From an uncultured Bacteroidales bacterium (GTDB lineage: Bacteria > Bacteroidota > Bacteroidia > Bacteroidales > Muribaculaceae), in NCBI GenBank assembly GCA_902786725.1, contig CADADP010000006.1, forward strand, positions 23,358-87,357: a stretch of DNA of 64,000 nucleotides, given 5' to 3'. The notes beneath the pieces were generated by a model. It was not told where the DNA came from. It worked only from the letters and a program-made list of their open reading frames with translations, and searched no databases. Of the stretch, positions 1 to 8,123 are shown piece by piece. How positions within the stretch are numbered: position 1 is the stretch's first letter; every line of letters starts with the position of its first letter. The position numbers were made by a program, and so were the translations under genes.

Positions 1-842
1 GCACGCTCCTTGTTCTTTGGCTGATCGCGTGTTTCGGTACACTCTATCAGGATTTCCTGCGGCTCTCCGGTGTTGGGATTAGTCCACATATAGCGCAGTC
101 GCACTCCGGAGTTTACCTTGTTCACATTCTGGCCTCCAGCTCCACTACTGCGGAAGTAATCCCACTTGATTTCACCCTCGTTAATTTCCACGTCGAATGG
201 TTCGGCCTCGGGCAAGACAGCCACCGAAGCGGCCGATGTGTGCACACGGCCTTGTGTCTCGGTGGCGGGCACACGCTGCACGCGATGGACTCCCGATTCA
301 TACTTGAGAGTTCCATACACATCTGTGCCGGTAACGCTGAACACTATTTCCTTGTAGCCACCGGCCGCGCCTTCGCTCATGCTGGAAACTTCCACTTTCC
401 AGCCCCGTGACTCACAATAGCGCGTGTACATACGCGCCAGGTCACCGGCAAACAGGGCTGCCTCGTCGCCACCCGTTCCTCCGCGAATCTCCAGGACCAC
501 ATTCTTTGAGTCCTCAGGATCTTCGGGGATAAGAAGCAGTTTTATTTCTTCTTCAAGTCGTGGAATCTGCTCAGAATTCGCTTCAATTTCCTCACGTGCC
601 ATGGCGCGAAGTTCCTCGTCGGTTTCTGAGGCGAGTAATGCCTTAGCGTCATCGGTGTCCTGAATTAGTTTTTTGTAGCGGCTTGTAGCGGCGAGCAGAG
701 TCTCAAGGCTCTTGTATTCCTTGCTAAGTTTCACGTAACGGCGCTGGTCGGCAATAACCTGAGGGTCGGTGATTAGTGTCCCTATTTCCTCAAAGCGGGC
801 GTCCAGTCCGTCAAGTCGTTGCAAAAGCGGGTTTTCTGTCAT
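1..842 (-). CDS. prfA: Peptide chain release factor 1 (3' end outside window)
   Basis: Class I release factor that recognises UAA and UAG and triggers peptidyl-tRNA hydrolysis on the ribosome. The first 280 codons are here and the C-terminus lies beyond the left edge. The protein starts MTENPLLQRL. An N-terminal helical domain is followed by the central domain with the catalytic GGQ tripeptide near residue 236, in the context SGAGGQNVNK, where E. coli RF1 also has it. The start is the first ATG and lies 35 bases downstream of a minus-strand TAACTTTG box. It ends a minus-strand run of genes. Very sure of the family. Confidence 0.95.
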   Translation of the reverse strand, partial: MTENPLLQRLDGLDARFEEIGTLITDPQVIADQRRYVKLSKEYKSLETLLAATSRYKKLIQDTDDAKALLASETDEELRAMAREEIEANSEQIPRLEEEIKLLLIPEDPEDSKNVVLEIRGGTGGDEAALFAGDLARMYTRYCESRGWKVEVSSMSEGAAGGYKEIVFSVTGTDVYGTLKYESGVHRVQRVPATETQGRVHTSAASVAVLPEAEPFDVEINEGEIKWDYFRSSGAGGQNVNKVNSGVRLRYMWTNPNTGEPQEILIECTETRDQPKNKER

Positions 843-876
843 ACACTTAATATCTTATAGTTTTGATTGAGCAGTG

Positions 877-884
877 CAAAGTTA
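877..884 (-). promoter_or_regulatory. -7 promoter box for prfA
   Basis: Reads TAACTTTG on the minus strand, matching the Bacteroidetes -7 consensus TAnnTTTG. A TTG lies 19 bases further upstream (minus-strand TTG at 904-906), in the range of the -33 element. Confidence 0.5.
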
Positions 885-987
885 CACAATTCGGCACAAA
901 CGGCAATGCCACAGCTAAAGAAATCAATAACGAATGATGGCGGGGCAGGCTCCATTCAGAGCTTGTCCCGCCATCACAAGAACTTAG

Positions 988-1416
988 TTACTCGAGGCGG
1001 AGATTGCGAATGTCATCGTAAGTTTCAAGCACCTCTTCAGTGATATACCTCATCTCACGCCACTGCTCATCATATTCACAAATGATGTTGACAATAACAG
1101 AGAGTTGAATGGCTTCCGGCTCCAGGCTTAGATTATCGCGCCAGTAGCGCGCATCGGCCTCGCGTAGGAGAGAGTACTCCTCATCGTAAATCACGCGGAT
1201 CATACTGTCGCAAATCCGCAACGCAGTGCCCTCATAGTGGCAACTTACGCACGTCCACGCCAGGTCAATTGCCCTATGGGCAAGTCGTCGCACGTTTCGA
1301 GGGTTCTCCAAGTCATGCATAAAATCTTCAACCATAGCCTTGAGCAAGCGCGGCTCAAGATAGCGAATCCTTCCATCGGATGTGCTGTGGCACACAAGTT
1401 CAAAATTTTTTTCCAT
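988..1416 (-). CDS. Hypothetical protein, 142 aa
   Basis: I do not recognise this family. The protein is cytoplasmic-looking, acidic and mostly helical by residue pattern, with no signal peptide and no membrane segment. It has three cysteines at scattered positions and a CHYEG segment near residue 59, but no clear metal-site pattern. It sits alone between the rhodanese fusion gene and prfA, with about 145 bases to prfA and a long leader of roughly 235 bases if the TAACTTTG box at 1659-1666 is its promoter. The start ATG was chosen because the overlapping longer frame at 1245-1508 has unlikely composition. Confidence 0.65.
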   Translation of the reverse strand: MEKNFELVCHSTSDGRIRYLEPRLLKAMVEDFMHDLENPRNVRRLAHRAIDLAWTCVSCHYEGTALRICDSMIRVIYDEEYSLLREADARYWRDNLSLEPEAIQLSVIVNIICEYDEQWREMRYITEEVLETYDDIRNLRLE

Positions 1417-1658
1417 AATACCAACATTTTAAATGAACAATAATCTTTATTCTCTGGCCGGAGATGACTGCCTATGGGGCAAAGCATCTCCGTCACCCTC
1501 TGCCACACAAGGCCGCAGAAAGGTTGCCAAAGGATTTAATTGAAGCATTTAAAAGTATGGATTGCAGGTAATTATGTCATGTTCATGCTTGTGTAGAATC
1601 TACTTCTTCCCATTTTCATACTGTAGCAAAAACCATGCTCGGATTGCTTATCACGCGA

Positions 1659-1666
1659 CAAAGTTA
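1659..1666 (-). promoter_or_regulatory. -7 promoter box upstream of the 142-aa gene
   Basis: Minus-strand TAACTTTG, a full match to TAnnTTTG, lies between the stop of the rhodanese gene and the 142-aa gene. If used, the leader RNA would be unusually long at about 235 bases. Confidence 0.4.
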
Positions 1667-1677
1667 GTAAATATTTT

Positions 1678-2808
1678 TTAATCACGCACTATTTTGGATT
1701 TTGGTTCCACAATTAGCCAATTAGTTTGGTAACGCGTTTTGCGCGCCACGGGGAAGAGTAGTCGTGGCTCAGCTCCGGGAGCGGTGCGGAACCATCCGTA
1801 GTTCCACCCTGCGCCCATATCGAGGTAAATTGCCGATTTTACCCCAATGGCGCACAACGCGCCGATAAATTCAGTGAGGTTCATCTCTTGGGCCGACTGC
1901 ACGATGCATATCGAGGAATCGGGCATCTGCGCCAGTGCACGATAGTACTCAATGTCGGTACGCGGTTTTGGTTGGCGGTCGATGTAACAGTCGTGACCAT
2001 CTTCCACGAGCAGAATTTGGTGAAACAGATACCCTTTCGCGGCCACAGCCCGCGCTATAAGGCTCTCATCTGTTCGCGCTATCGTGGCGCCATCGGGCGT
2101 GACGCAGAGGCAGCCCGTAGTGGTTGTGGCCTCATCGTAGCCGGAGAAGCGCTCTCCCGATATCACGTAGTCGCCACAAATGTTTGATGGGAGGAAATGG
2201 GCACTATCCTCAATCAACTTGCCTGTAAATGCCGCTTCAACAGCCAACAGCAAATTGGGATTGGATATTGACGGGCGCCGGAACATACTGATTTTTATAC
2301 TTGTAAGCTCAGGGTTTATCTTCATCACCTTTACTTTTATCGCATCTTCTCCCAAACCGACTTCGCGGTCATATGCCTCGATATAGTTACCTTCAGAAGG
2401 CACGGCGGATACAGGTAGGCCATCTTTTTGCCATGCCAAAATACCGCCATCAAGGTTCACGACATCATATCCGGCCTCTGCAAGGACTGACGCGGCAGAT
2501 GCGCTGCGGCGCCCGCTACGGCAATACACGGCTACAGGAATCCCGGGTGGGACAACTTCTCGCACTTGTCGCAGAAAGTCGGGATCGCCCCAGCAAACAC
2601 ACACGGCGCCATCGATGTGCGCTTGCGCGAACTCATCGGCTGTGCGCACATCCAGCAGTAGAACACTGTCGGGGTCAGATAACAGACTTTTGAGTTCTTC
2701 GGTAGAGACGGTCTTGAATGGCACCGAAGGACTAAAATGGCTCTTTGCCGCCCATGTGGCGAGGCTAATCACTGCAGCTATGGCCAATATTATAAGCAGT
2801 TTGTTCAT
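1678..2808 (-). CDS. Membrane-anchored rhodanese fused to phosphodiester-glycosidase-like domain
   Basis: The 376-aa protein has an N-terminal membrane anchor (about residues 4-20) and a rhodanese domain (about 32-135) with active-site loop CRSGRR and Cys96. Its C-terminal domain of about 220 residues resembles the NAGPA/DUF2233 phosphodiester glycosidase fold: NICGDYVISGE near 210-220 and the terminal block AIYLDMGAGWNYGWF match the family's N-x-D-G-G-like metal and substrate region. The rhodanese half would carry sulfur as a cysteine persulfide. The other half may cleave a sugar phosphodiester or bind a surface ligand. The anchor puts both domains outside the inner membrane. The fusion itself is seen in the sequence. 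The function of the second half is inference. Confidence 0.8.
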   Translation of the reverse strand: MNKLLIILAIAAVISLATWAAKSHFSPSVPFKTVSTEELKSLLSDPDSVLLLDVRTADEFAQAHIDGAVCVCWGDPDFLRQVREVVPPGIPVAVYCRSGRRSASAASVLAEAGYDVVNLDGGILAWQKDGLPVSAVPSEGNYIEAYDREVGLGEDAIKVKVMKINPELTSIKISMFRRPSISNPNLLLAVEAAFTGKLIEDSAHFLPSNICGDYVISGERFSGYDEATTTTGCLCVTPDGATIARTDESLIARAVAAKGYLFHQILLVEDGHDCYIDRQPKPRTDIEYYRALAQMPDSSICIVQSAQEMNLTEFIGALCAIGVKSAIYLDMGAGWNYGWFRTAPGAEPRLLFPVARKTRYQTNWLIVEPKSKIVRD

Positions 2809-2860
2809 GTTTAATTCAGTTAAGTTATATTCTTGGTGATTGATGAGAACAGGCCGCGAG

Positions 2861-3658
2861 CTACAGGTTCCGCTGGCGCACTGCCTCGAAAATGAGTATC
2901 GCAGCGCTTATCGATACATTTAAAGAGTCAAGTGCCCCGTTCATTGGGATGCGAATATGGGCGTCGGCCGCGTCGCGCCACACATTGGTCAGGCCGGTGG
3001 ATTCGGTTCCCATGACTATGGCTGTGGGTCGTTTCATATCGGTATTGTAGTAAAGTTCTGAATCCTGAAGCTGGGCCGTTAATATCTGAATTCCACGCGC
3101 CTTCAAGAAGTGGATGCATTGCTCTGATGTGCATGCCACACATGGCACGCGGAACACACCTCCTATTGAACTACGGATAAGATTGGGGTTGTAGAGGTCG
3201 GTCTTAGGGTCACAGACAATCATAGCATCCACGGCGGCGGCCTCGGCGCTACGCAGCACAGCCCCCAGATTTCCGGGCTTTTCCACGCTTTCCACTACCA
3301 CGACAAGTGGACTGGAGTTAAAAGATAAATCGTCAAGAGCTATCAGCTTTTGCTTCACTATAGCAATAACGCCTTCGGTAGAGCCACGATATGCCATTCG
3401 AGCATAAACATCGGGCGACACATCATAACATGGGCAATCGCATTGATTCAGAACGTCAAGTGAAGAACCATCCATCATCGGGCGACATAAGAATAGTGAC
3501 TGAATCTCATATCCGGATTCCATGCAGTGCGTGATTTCGCGCCGGCCTTCCACCACCGCCAGCCCAGTCTCACGCCGTAGAGAGGACTTCTGCTGCAACT
3601 CTGCCACAAACTTCACCTTGTCGTTATGCACACTTGTAATTTGAACAAATCTCGCCAT
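2861..3658 (-). CDS. SpoU/TrmH-family RNA 2'-O-methyltransferase
   Basis: A 265-aa AdoMet-dependent RNA ribose methyltransferase with a knotted fold. The N-terminal substrate-binding part (about 1-105) is followed by the SPOUT domain with motif 1 EKPGNLGAVLRSAEAA, motif 2 NLIRSSIGGVFRVP and motif 3 IVMGTESTGLTN plus LDSLNVSISAAILIFEA. The likely target is rRNA (RlmB or TsnR type), but the exact nucleotide cannot be told. An ATG 48 bases upstream is in frame, but the TATCTTTG box at 3684-3691 lies between them, so the downstream ATG starting MARFVQ is the better start. Divergent from rfbB. Confidence 0.9.
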   Translation of the reverse strand: MARFVQITSVHNDKVKFVAELQQKSSLRRETGLAVVEGRREITHCMESGYEIQSLFLCRPMMDGSSLDVLNQCDCPCYDVSPDVYARMAYRGSTEGVIAIVKQKLIALDDLSFNSSPLVVVVESVEKPGNLGAVLRSAEAAAVDAMIVCDPKTDLYNPNLIRSSIGGVFRVPCVACTSEQCIHFLKARGIQILTAQLQDSELYYNTDMKRPTAIVMGTESTGLTNVWRDAADAHIRIPMNGALDSLNVSISAAILIFEAVRQRNL

Positions 3659-3683
3659 AAGTCTTTTATTACGCTTTTCGTTA

Positions 3684-3691
3684 CAAAGATA
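3684..3691 (-). promoter_or_regulatory. -7 promoter box for the SpoU methyltransferase
   Basis: Minus-strand TATCTTTG fits TAnnTTTG. A transcript starting here would begin about 20 bases before the ATG at 3658 and exclude the upstream in-frame ATG, which decides the start. Confidence 0.5.
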
Positions 3692-3775
3692 CATGTTTTC
3701 CACCACTTCCTCATATCAACACCAAGTAAAATCCAAATCCGGCGCAAAAAGTTTTCGTTTTTCAATAATAATTAG

Positions 3776-3783
3776 TAATTTTG
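3776..3783 (+). promoter_or_regulatory. -7 promoter box for the dTDP-sugar operon
   Basis: TAATTTTG on the plus strand fits TAnnTTTG. It covers the only upstream in-frame alternative start (a TTG at 3781), so translation of rfbB should begin at 3820. Confidence 0.55.
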
Positions 3784-3819
3784 TTAGTTAAAGATATATA
3801 TAATGACCTACGGTTTAAT

Positions 3820-5019
3820 ATGAAGACTTATCTTGTTACCGGAGCAGCCGGATTTATCGGATGTAATTTTGTGAAATACATCCTCAAGAAGTATGACAAC
3901 GATGTGAAGATTATTATCCTTGATGCGCTGACATACGCAGGGAACCTTGCTTCGATCAAAGACGAAATCGCCCGAGAGAACGTCACGTTCGTTAAAGGCG
4001 ACATCGGAGATCGCGAGCTGGTGAGCGAGTTGTTGAGCAAGAACGATGTGGACTACATCGTGAATTTCGCAGCCGAGAGCCATGTGGATAGGAGTATTAC
4101 TAATCCCAAGCTATTCCTCGAGACGAATATTCTGGGCACGCAAAACATGCTCGAATGCGCTCGCCAAGCTTGGTTCACAGGCAAGGATGCAAACGGCCAT
4201 AACACATACCGTGACGGGAAGAAATATCTGCAGATTTCCACCGACGAGGTTTACGGTTCACTCACTAAAGACTTCGATGAGCCGCACCCGCTACCCATAA
4301 CCGATGACATACGCAAAGTCATTGGTGGCCGAAGCGGCATTAAGACCTACGGAGTGAATTTCTTCACCGAGACCACACCAATGAGTCCACGCTCGCCCTA
4401 CTCCGCTTCCAAGACCAGTGCCGACATGATAACGATGGCATATCATGAGACCTACGGGTTGCCAATCAACATCACACGTTGCAGCAACAATTATGGCCCG
4501 TATCACTTCCCCGAGAAACTGATACCGCTAATTATCAAAAACATACTGGCCGGTGAAAAGTTGCCGGTCTATGGCAAGGGCGAGAATGTGCGCGACTGGC
4601 TCTATGTGGAAGACCACTGCAAGGGAATCGACATGGTGTTGCGTAACGGGCGCGTTGGCGAGGTATATAACATAGGCGGATTTAACGAGGAGAGCAACAT
4701 TAACATAGTGAAACTAACCATAGCCATTATAGCGCGCATAATGAAGGAAGAGCCGCAATACCAGAAGTTGCTGCAATGTAAGCCGGAAGACATCAACGAA
4801 GGCTTGATCTCCTACGTTACCGACCGGCCTGGCCACGATATGCGCTACGCAATCGACCCGTCGAAGATAGCGCGCGAGTTAGGGTGGTATCCCGAGACTC
4901 CTTTCACTGTGGGAATTGAGAAAACCATCCGCTGGAACCTCGACAACCAAGAATGGGTGAGTAACGTAACATCGGGCGACTACCAGAAGTATTACGAAGA
5001 GATGTACGGCAACAGATGA
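3820..5019 (+). CDS. rfbB: dTDP-glucose 4,6-dehydratase
   Basis: Converts dTDP-glucose to dTDP-4-keto-6-deoxyglucose with bound NAD, the entry step to dTDP-6-deoxysugars for surface polysaccharide. The protein is 399 aa, longer than the usual 330-360. The NAD-binding TGAAGFIG is at the N-terminus, TDEVYGS carries the dehydratase acid/base region, and SPYSASK holds the catalytic Tyr-x-x-x-Lys. The start ATG gives MKTYLVTGAAGF. First gene of a four-gene operon; its stop overlaps the next start by four bases (ATGA). Confidence 0.95.
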   Translation: MKTYLVTGAAGFIGCNFVKYILKKYDNDVKIIILDALTYAGNLASIKDEIARENVTFVKGDIGDRELVSELLSKNDVDYIVNFAAESHVDRSITNPKLFLETNILGTQNMLECARQAWFTGKDANGHNTYRDGKKYLQISTDEVYGSLTKDFDEPHPLPITDDIRKVIGGRSGIKTYGVNFFTETTPMSPRSPYSASKTSADMITMAYHETYGLPINITRCSNNYGPYHFPEKLIPLIIKNILAGEKLPVYGKGENVRDWLYVEDHCKGIDMVLRNGRVGEVYNIGGFNEESNINIVKLTIAIIARIMKEEPQYQKLLQCKPEDINEGLISYVTDRPGHDMRYAIDPSKIARELGWYPETPFTVGIEKTIRWNLDNQEWVSNVTSGDYQKYYEEMYGNR

Positions 5020-5420
5020 GCAAAGAGCCGCACATAGTGGATTTGCCTCGCATAATGGACCCACGAGGTAACTTATCGGTGATTGAGAGTGAGGACCTAT
5101 TACCGTTTAAGATTGCGCGTGCTTACTGGATCTATGACGTGCCCGGAGGTATGTTCCGCAACGGGCATGCGTTCCACACACAGCAGGAGTTTATTGTGGC
5201 GCTATCGGGTAGTTTCGATGTTGTGCTTAACGACGGACGCGGTGAGCAGCGTTTTCACATGTGTCGCTCTTACTACGGATTATACGTGCCGCCACTCACT
5301 TGGCGCAAGCTCGACAACTTCTCCACCAATTCGGTGGTTTATGTTCTTTCCGACACCGAATACGATCCCGACGATTACATTGAAGACTTTGACGAATTTA
5401 AGAAATTGGTAAGCCAATGA
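5016..5420 (+). CDS. FdtA/WxcM-like sugar 3,4-ketoisomerase, first copy
   Basis: A 134-aa single-domain cupin of the FdtA/QdtA/WxcM family, which moves the keto group of dTDP-4-keto-6-deoxyglucose from C4 to C3. The conserved core is present: R-A-Y-W-I-Y-D-V-P near residues 35-43 and a glycine-rich turn. The family R-G-x-H-x-H signature reads R-N-G-H-A-F-H here, so the second catalytic-site histidine is shifted or replaced by Phe53. It may have altered specificity or be a non-catalytic partner of the next gene. Start and stop overlap both neighbours by four bases, so translation is coupled. Confidence 0.85.
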   Translation: MSKEPHIVDLPRIMDPRGNLSVIESEDLLPFKIARAYWIYDVPGGMFRNGHAFHTQQEFIVALSGSFDVVLNDGRGEQRFHMCRSYYGLYVPPLTWRKLDNFSTNSVVYVLSDTEYDPDDYIEDFDEFKKLVSQ

Positions 5421-5857
5421 ACCACCATAGCCACAGCACCTCCAGCGTGGATGAATGCCGAGTGATAGACCTCAGCAGGCATCATCACGAAAACGGAAAT
5501 CTCACTGTAATAGAGAATTTCAATGAAATCCCATACGAGATAAACCGTACTTACTACCTCTATGACATTCCCGGAGGCGAGGAGCGTGGGGGGCATTCGC
5601 ATTATGAATGCCGGGAGTTTCTGGTGGCCATAAGCGGCAGTTTTGATGTCACTATCGATGACGGTCAACAGAGACGTACCGTGACGCTTAACCGGCCCTA
5701 TAAGGGGCTTCTGATAACGCCCGGAATATGGCGCGTGCTGAGCAATTTCTCGTCGGGGTCGGTGTGCTTGGTACTCTCATCACACCACTATGACGAAGGA
5801 GATTATGTGCGCGATTACTCTGAGTTTAAATCACTAACATCCAACAAAAAGCGATGA
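5417..5857 (+). CDS. FdtA/WxcM-like sugar 3,4-ketoisomerase, second copy
   Basis: A 146-aa paralogue of the gene before it, about 12 residues longer at its His-rich N-terminus (MNHHSHS). It keeps the full R-G-G-H-S-H signature with His60 and His62, the residues expected at the isomerase active site, so it is the better candidate for the working 3,4-ketoisomerase. The product, a 3-keto-6-deoxyhexose bound to dTDP, is the substrate for the aminotransferase downstream. Whether the galacto (FdtA) or gluco (QdtA) isomer is made cannot be read from the sequence. It overlaps both neighbours by four bases. Confidence 0.88.
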   Translation: MNHHSHSTSSVDECRVIDLSRHHHENGNLTVIENFNEIPYEINRTYYLYDIPGGEERGGHSHYECREFLVAISGSFDVTIDDGQQRRTVTLNRPYKGLLITPGIWRVLSNFSSGSVCLVLSSHHYDEGDYVRDYSEFKSLTSNKKR

Positions 5858-6981
5858 AAAGATACCCATTTCTGGATTTGGCTTTAGCAAATGCGCCATA
5901 TATGGCTGAGTTGCAACAAGCCGCCTGTGATGTAATAGCCTCGGGGCGCTACTTGCGTGGCGAGCAGACCTCACTGCTGGAGAAAGAGATTGCCTCCCTT
6001 TGCGAGGTCCGGCACTGTGTATGCGTGAGCAACGGTCTGGATGCCCTGCGCCTCATTTTGCGAGCATACAAGGAAATGGGACGACTTCACGATGGCGACA
6101 AGGTAATAGTCCCGGCCAACACCTACATAGCTACGATTCTGGCTATTACAGACAACGGACTGCAGCCGAAGCTGTGTGAGCCATCGGAGCTGACGATGAA
6201 TCTTAATAGCGAACCGGTAGAAGAACTTATTACTTCCGACGTTAAAGCTATAATGCCTGTTCACCTCTATGGGTCACCATGCTGGGACGAGAGGCTCAAA
6301 GAAGTAGCCACGAAGCATGGCCTGCTGATAATCGAAGACAACGCTCAAGCCATAGGGGCACGCAGCGCCTGCGACGGAATATGGGGAACGCGCGTGACCG
6401 GTGGGCTGGGACACGCCGGAGCATTAAGTTTCTACCCCACCAAGAACCTTGGCGCGCTGGGAGATGCCGGAGCAGTGGTCACTAACGACAAGGTGCTTGC
6501 CGATACCGTAAGAGCCATCGCCAATTATGGCAGCGACCGCCGATATCATAATATTTATAAAGGACTTAACTGCCGAATCGATGAGATTCAGGCCGCAATG
6601 CTACGTGTAAAAATCACTCACCTTGATGAGGAAAATGCACGTAGAATCGCCATTGCACACATCTATGACCGGCATATCAGCCACCCACAGGTGACCAAGC
6701 CATGCATTTTTACCGCTGAGAAGCAAGTGTGGCATCAATACGTAATCAGAACTCCGCATCGCCGGGAATTTAGGGAATATCTGGCCCAAAAAGGTGTCGA
6801 GACCGATATTCACTACGCCACCCCGCCTCACAAGCAGCCATGTTACGGCCGATTCTCAGAATGCGATTTTCCCGTCACCACCCGGCTCGCTCAAGAGGTA
6901 ATAAGCCTGCCCATAGCACACGTTAGCCACTCAGACGCACGCGAAATTGCACAAATAATAAGCGATTTCAAATGTAAATAA
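5854..6981 (+). CDS. DegT/DnrJ/EryC1 aminotransferase, FdtB/QdtB type
   Basis: A 375-aa PLP-dependent sugar aminotransferase. It should aminate the C3 keto group made by the ketoisomerases to give a dTDP-3-amino-3,6-dideoxyhexose (Fuc3N or Qui3N type), with glutamate as donor. The PLP lysine is Lys197 in the motif SFYPTKNLGALGDAG. The aspartate motif IEDNAQAIGA is present. Last gene of the operon. There is no acetyltransferase (fdtC/qdtC) and no rfbA beside it, so either these are elsewhere or the amino sugar is used unacetylated. Confidence 0.92.
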   Translation: MKRYPFLDLALANAPYMAELQQAACDVIASGRYLRGEQTSLLEKEIASLCEVRHCVCVSNGLDALRLILRAYKEMGRLHDGDKVIVPANTYIATILAITDNGLQPKLCEPSELTMNLNSEPVEELITSDVKAIMPVHLYGSPCWDERLKEVATKHGLLIIEDNAQAIGARSACDGIWGTRVTGGLGHAGALSFYPTKNLGALGDAGAVVTNDKVLADTVRAIANYGSDRRYHNIYKGLNCRIDEIQAAMLRVKITHLDEENARRIAIAHIYDRHISHPQVTKPCIFTAEKQVWHQYVIRTPHRREFREYLAQKGVETDIHYATPPHKQPCYGRFSECDFPVTTRLAQEVISLPIAHVSHSDAREIAQIISDFKCK

Positions 6982-7135
6982 ATGTTTATTGGGCTTCAGC
7001 GCCATCTTTTGTAATACGCTAACATGCAGAGTATTGCACCTTAACGCTTTCAATTGTTTATAATTTCGACTTAAAAAATTGTTAAACCGACAGATTTTTC
7101 TTGCCAAATATTATGTTTTGTAAGAAAAATGATTG

Positions 7136-7143
7136 TAAATTTG
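7136..7143 (+). promoter_or_regulatory. -7 promoter box for candidate small RNA
   Basis: TAAATTTG, a full match to TAnnTTTG, 14 bases before the first repeat of the candidate RNA. No good -33 match at normal spacing: the nearest TTTG leaves only 15 bases. Confidence 0.45.
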
Positions 7144-7149
7144 CATCAG

Positions 7150-7297
7150 TTTTCATGGTATTAGTTTTTAAGGTTATGAAACTACGAACGTTGTGATAAC
7201 GATTAATAGTTTTCATTGTTTAAGGTTTATGTTAATGGTATTAGAAGGTTAATTAGTTAAGCAATCCCCGACGTTGATGTCAGGGATTATTTTTTTG
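7150..7297 (+). ncRNA. Candidate structured small RNA, about 150 nt
   Basis: This intergenic transcript candidate is bracketed by a -7 box and a rho-independent terminator. Its layout is symmetrical. GGTATTAG occurs at 7157-7164 and again at 7237-7244. Inside these, TTTAAGGTTATG (7167-7178) is echoed by TTTAAGGTTTATG (7219-7231). At the centre is a hairpin: GAAACTA (7178-7184) pairs with TAGTTTTC (7207-7214) and CGTT (7189-7192) with AACG (7198-7201). It has no ORF. It may belong to a known Bacteroidales RNA family; I cannot check this. kdsB starts 55 bases after the terminator behind its own -7 box, so this is less likely to be a leader. Confidence 0.55.
7263..7297 (+). terminator. Rho-independent terminator
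   Basis: Arms AATCCCCGAC and GTCAGGGATT pair over ten positions with one C-A mismatch around loop GTTGAT, followed by a run of seven T. Confidence 0.8.
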
Positions 7298-7313
7298 TAT
7301 CAATCCTAATTAT

Positions 7314-7321
7314 TACCTTTG
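7314..7321 (+). promoter_or_regulatory. -7 promoter box for kdsB
   Basis: TACCTTTG fits TAnnTTTG and lies 30 bases before the kdsB ATG. It follows the terminator, so kdsB has its own promoter. Confidence 0.5.
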
Positions 7322-7351
7322 TAAAAACAAAAAAGAACTAATATAAAAACA

Positions 7352-8119
7352 ATGAGAAAACTTAATTTCATAGGGATAATCCCGGCAAGATACGCATCAA
7401 CCCGCTTCCCCGGTAAGCCTCTGGCTATGCTGGGCGGGAAGCCGGTGATAGAGCACGTTTGGGCTCAAGTAAGTTCTGTACTGGAGCATGTGGTCGTAGC
7501 TACCGACGATGAGCGCATATCAGATGCAGTTAGCCATTTTGGCGGCAGGGCGATAATGACCGACTCCTGTCACCATAGCGGTACAGACCGCTGCTACGAG
7601 GCATACGTCAAGAATGGCGGTGCCGAAGACGTGATAATCAACATTCAAGGCGACGAGCCATTCGTAAGTCCGGAACAGATCAGAGAAATCATGAAGTGCT
7701 TCGATGACGATAGCACCGACATTGCCACGCTTGCCAAGCCCCTCAACCCCGACGAAGGCAATTCTCGGCTACTTAGCCCCAATGTAGTGAAAGTGGTGAT
7801 GGACACACGGAATAACGCCATGTATTTCTCTCGCTCTGTCATACCATTCATCAGAAACGCTGAAGTTGAGCAGTGGCCACTCCGTCATCAATACTACACA
7901 CATCTGGGCATGTATGCCTACAGGGCTAAGGTTCTGGAGCAAATCACCCACTTGCCGCAATCTCCCCTGGAGTTAGCTGAATCTCTGGAACAACTTCGCT
8001 GGCTCGAGAATGGGATGAGAATAAAAGTGGGGATAAGTACCCATGAGACCATAGGCATCGACACTCCCGAAGACCTGATAAAAGCAGAAGAGTATCTGCG
8101 CAGTCTTAAGAACATGTAA
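7352..8119 (+). CDS. kdsB: CMP-KDO synthetase
   Basis: 3-deoxy-manno-octulosonate cytidylyltransferase activates KDO with CTP for lipid A core synthesis. The 255-aa length is normal. The nucleotide-binding signature GIIPARYASTRFPGKPL is at residues 7-23, with INIQGDEPF further in, where aspartate binds the catalytic magnesium. It is followed four bases later by an M16-like gene, so the two are probably co-transcribed. Very sure. Confidence 0.96.
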   Translation: MRKLNFIGIIPARYASTRFPGKPLAMLGGKPVIEHVWAQVSSVLEHVVVATDDERISDAVSHFGGRAIMTDSCHHSGTDRCYEAYVKNGGAEDVIINIQGDEPFVSPEQIREIMKCFDDDSTDIATLAKPLNPDEGNSRLLSPNVVKVVMDTRNNAMYFSRSVIPFIRNAEVEQWPLRHQYYTHLGMYAYRAKVLEQITHLPQSPLELAESLEQLRWLENGMRIKVGISTHETIGIDTPEDLIKAEEYLRSLKNM

Positions 8120-8123
8120 TCAC

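Noticed and set aside
1245-1508. Longer minus-strand frame overlapping the 142-aa gene
   Set aside because: Composition is unlike a Bacteroidetes protein and it shares no start signal; the frame at 988-1416 is more credible.
3781-3819. Alternative TTG start for rfbB
   Set aside because: It lies inside the -7 box, so the ATG at 3820 is preferred.
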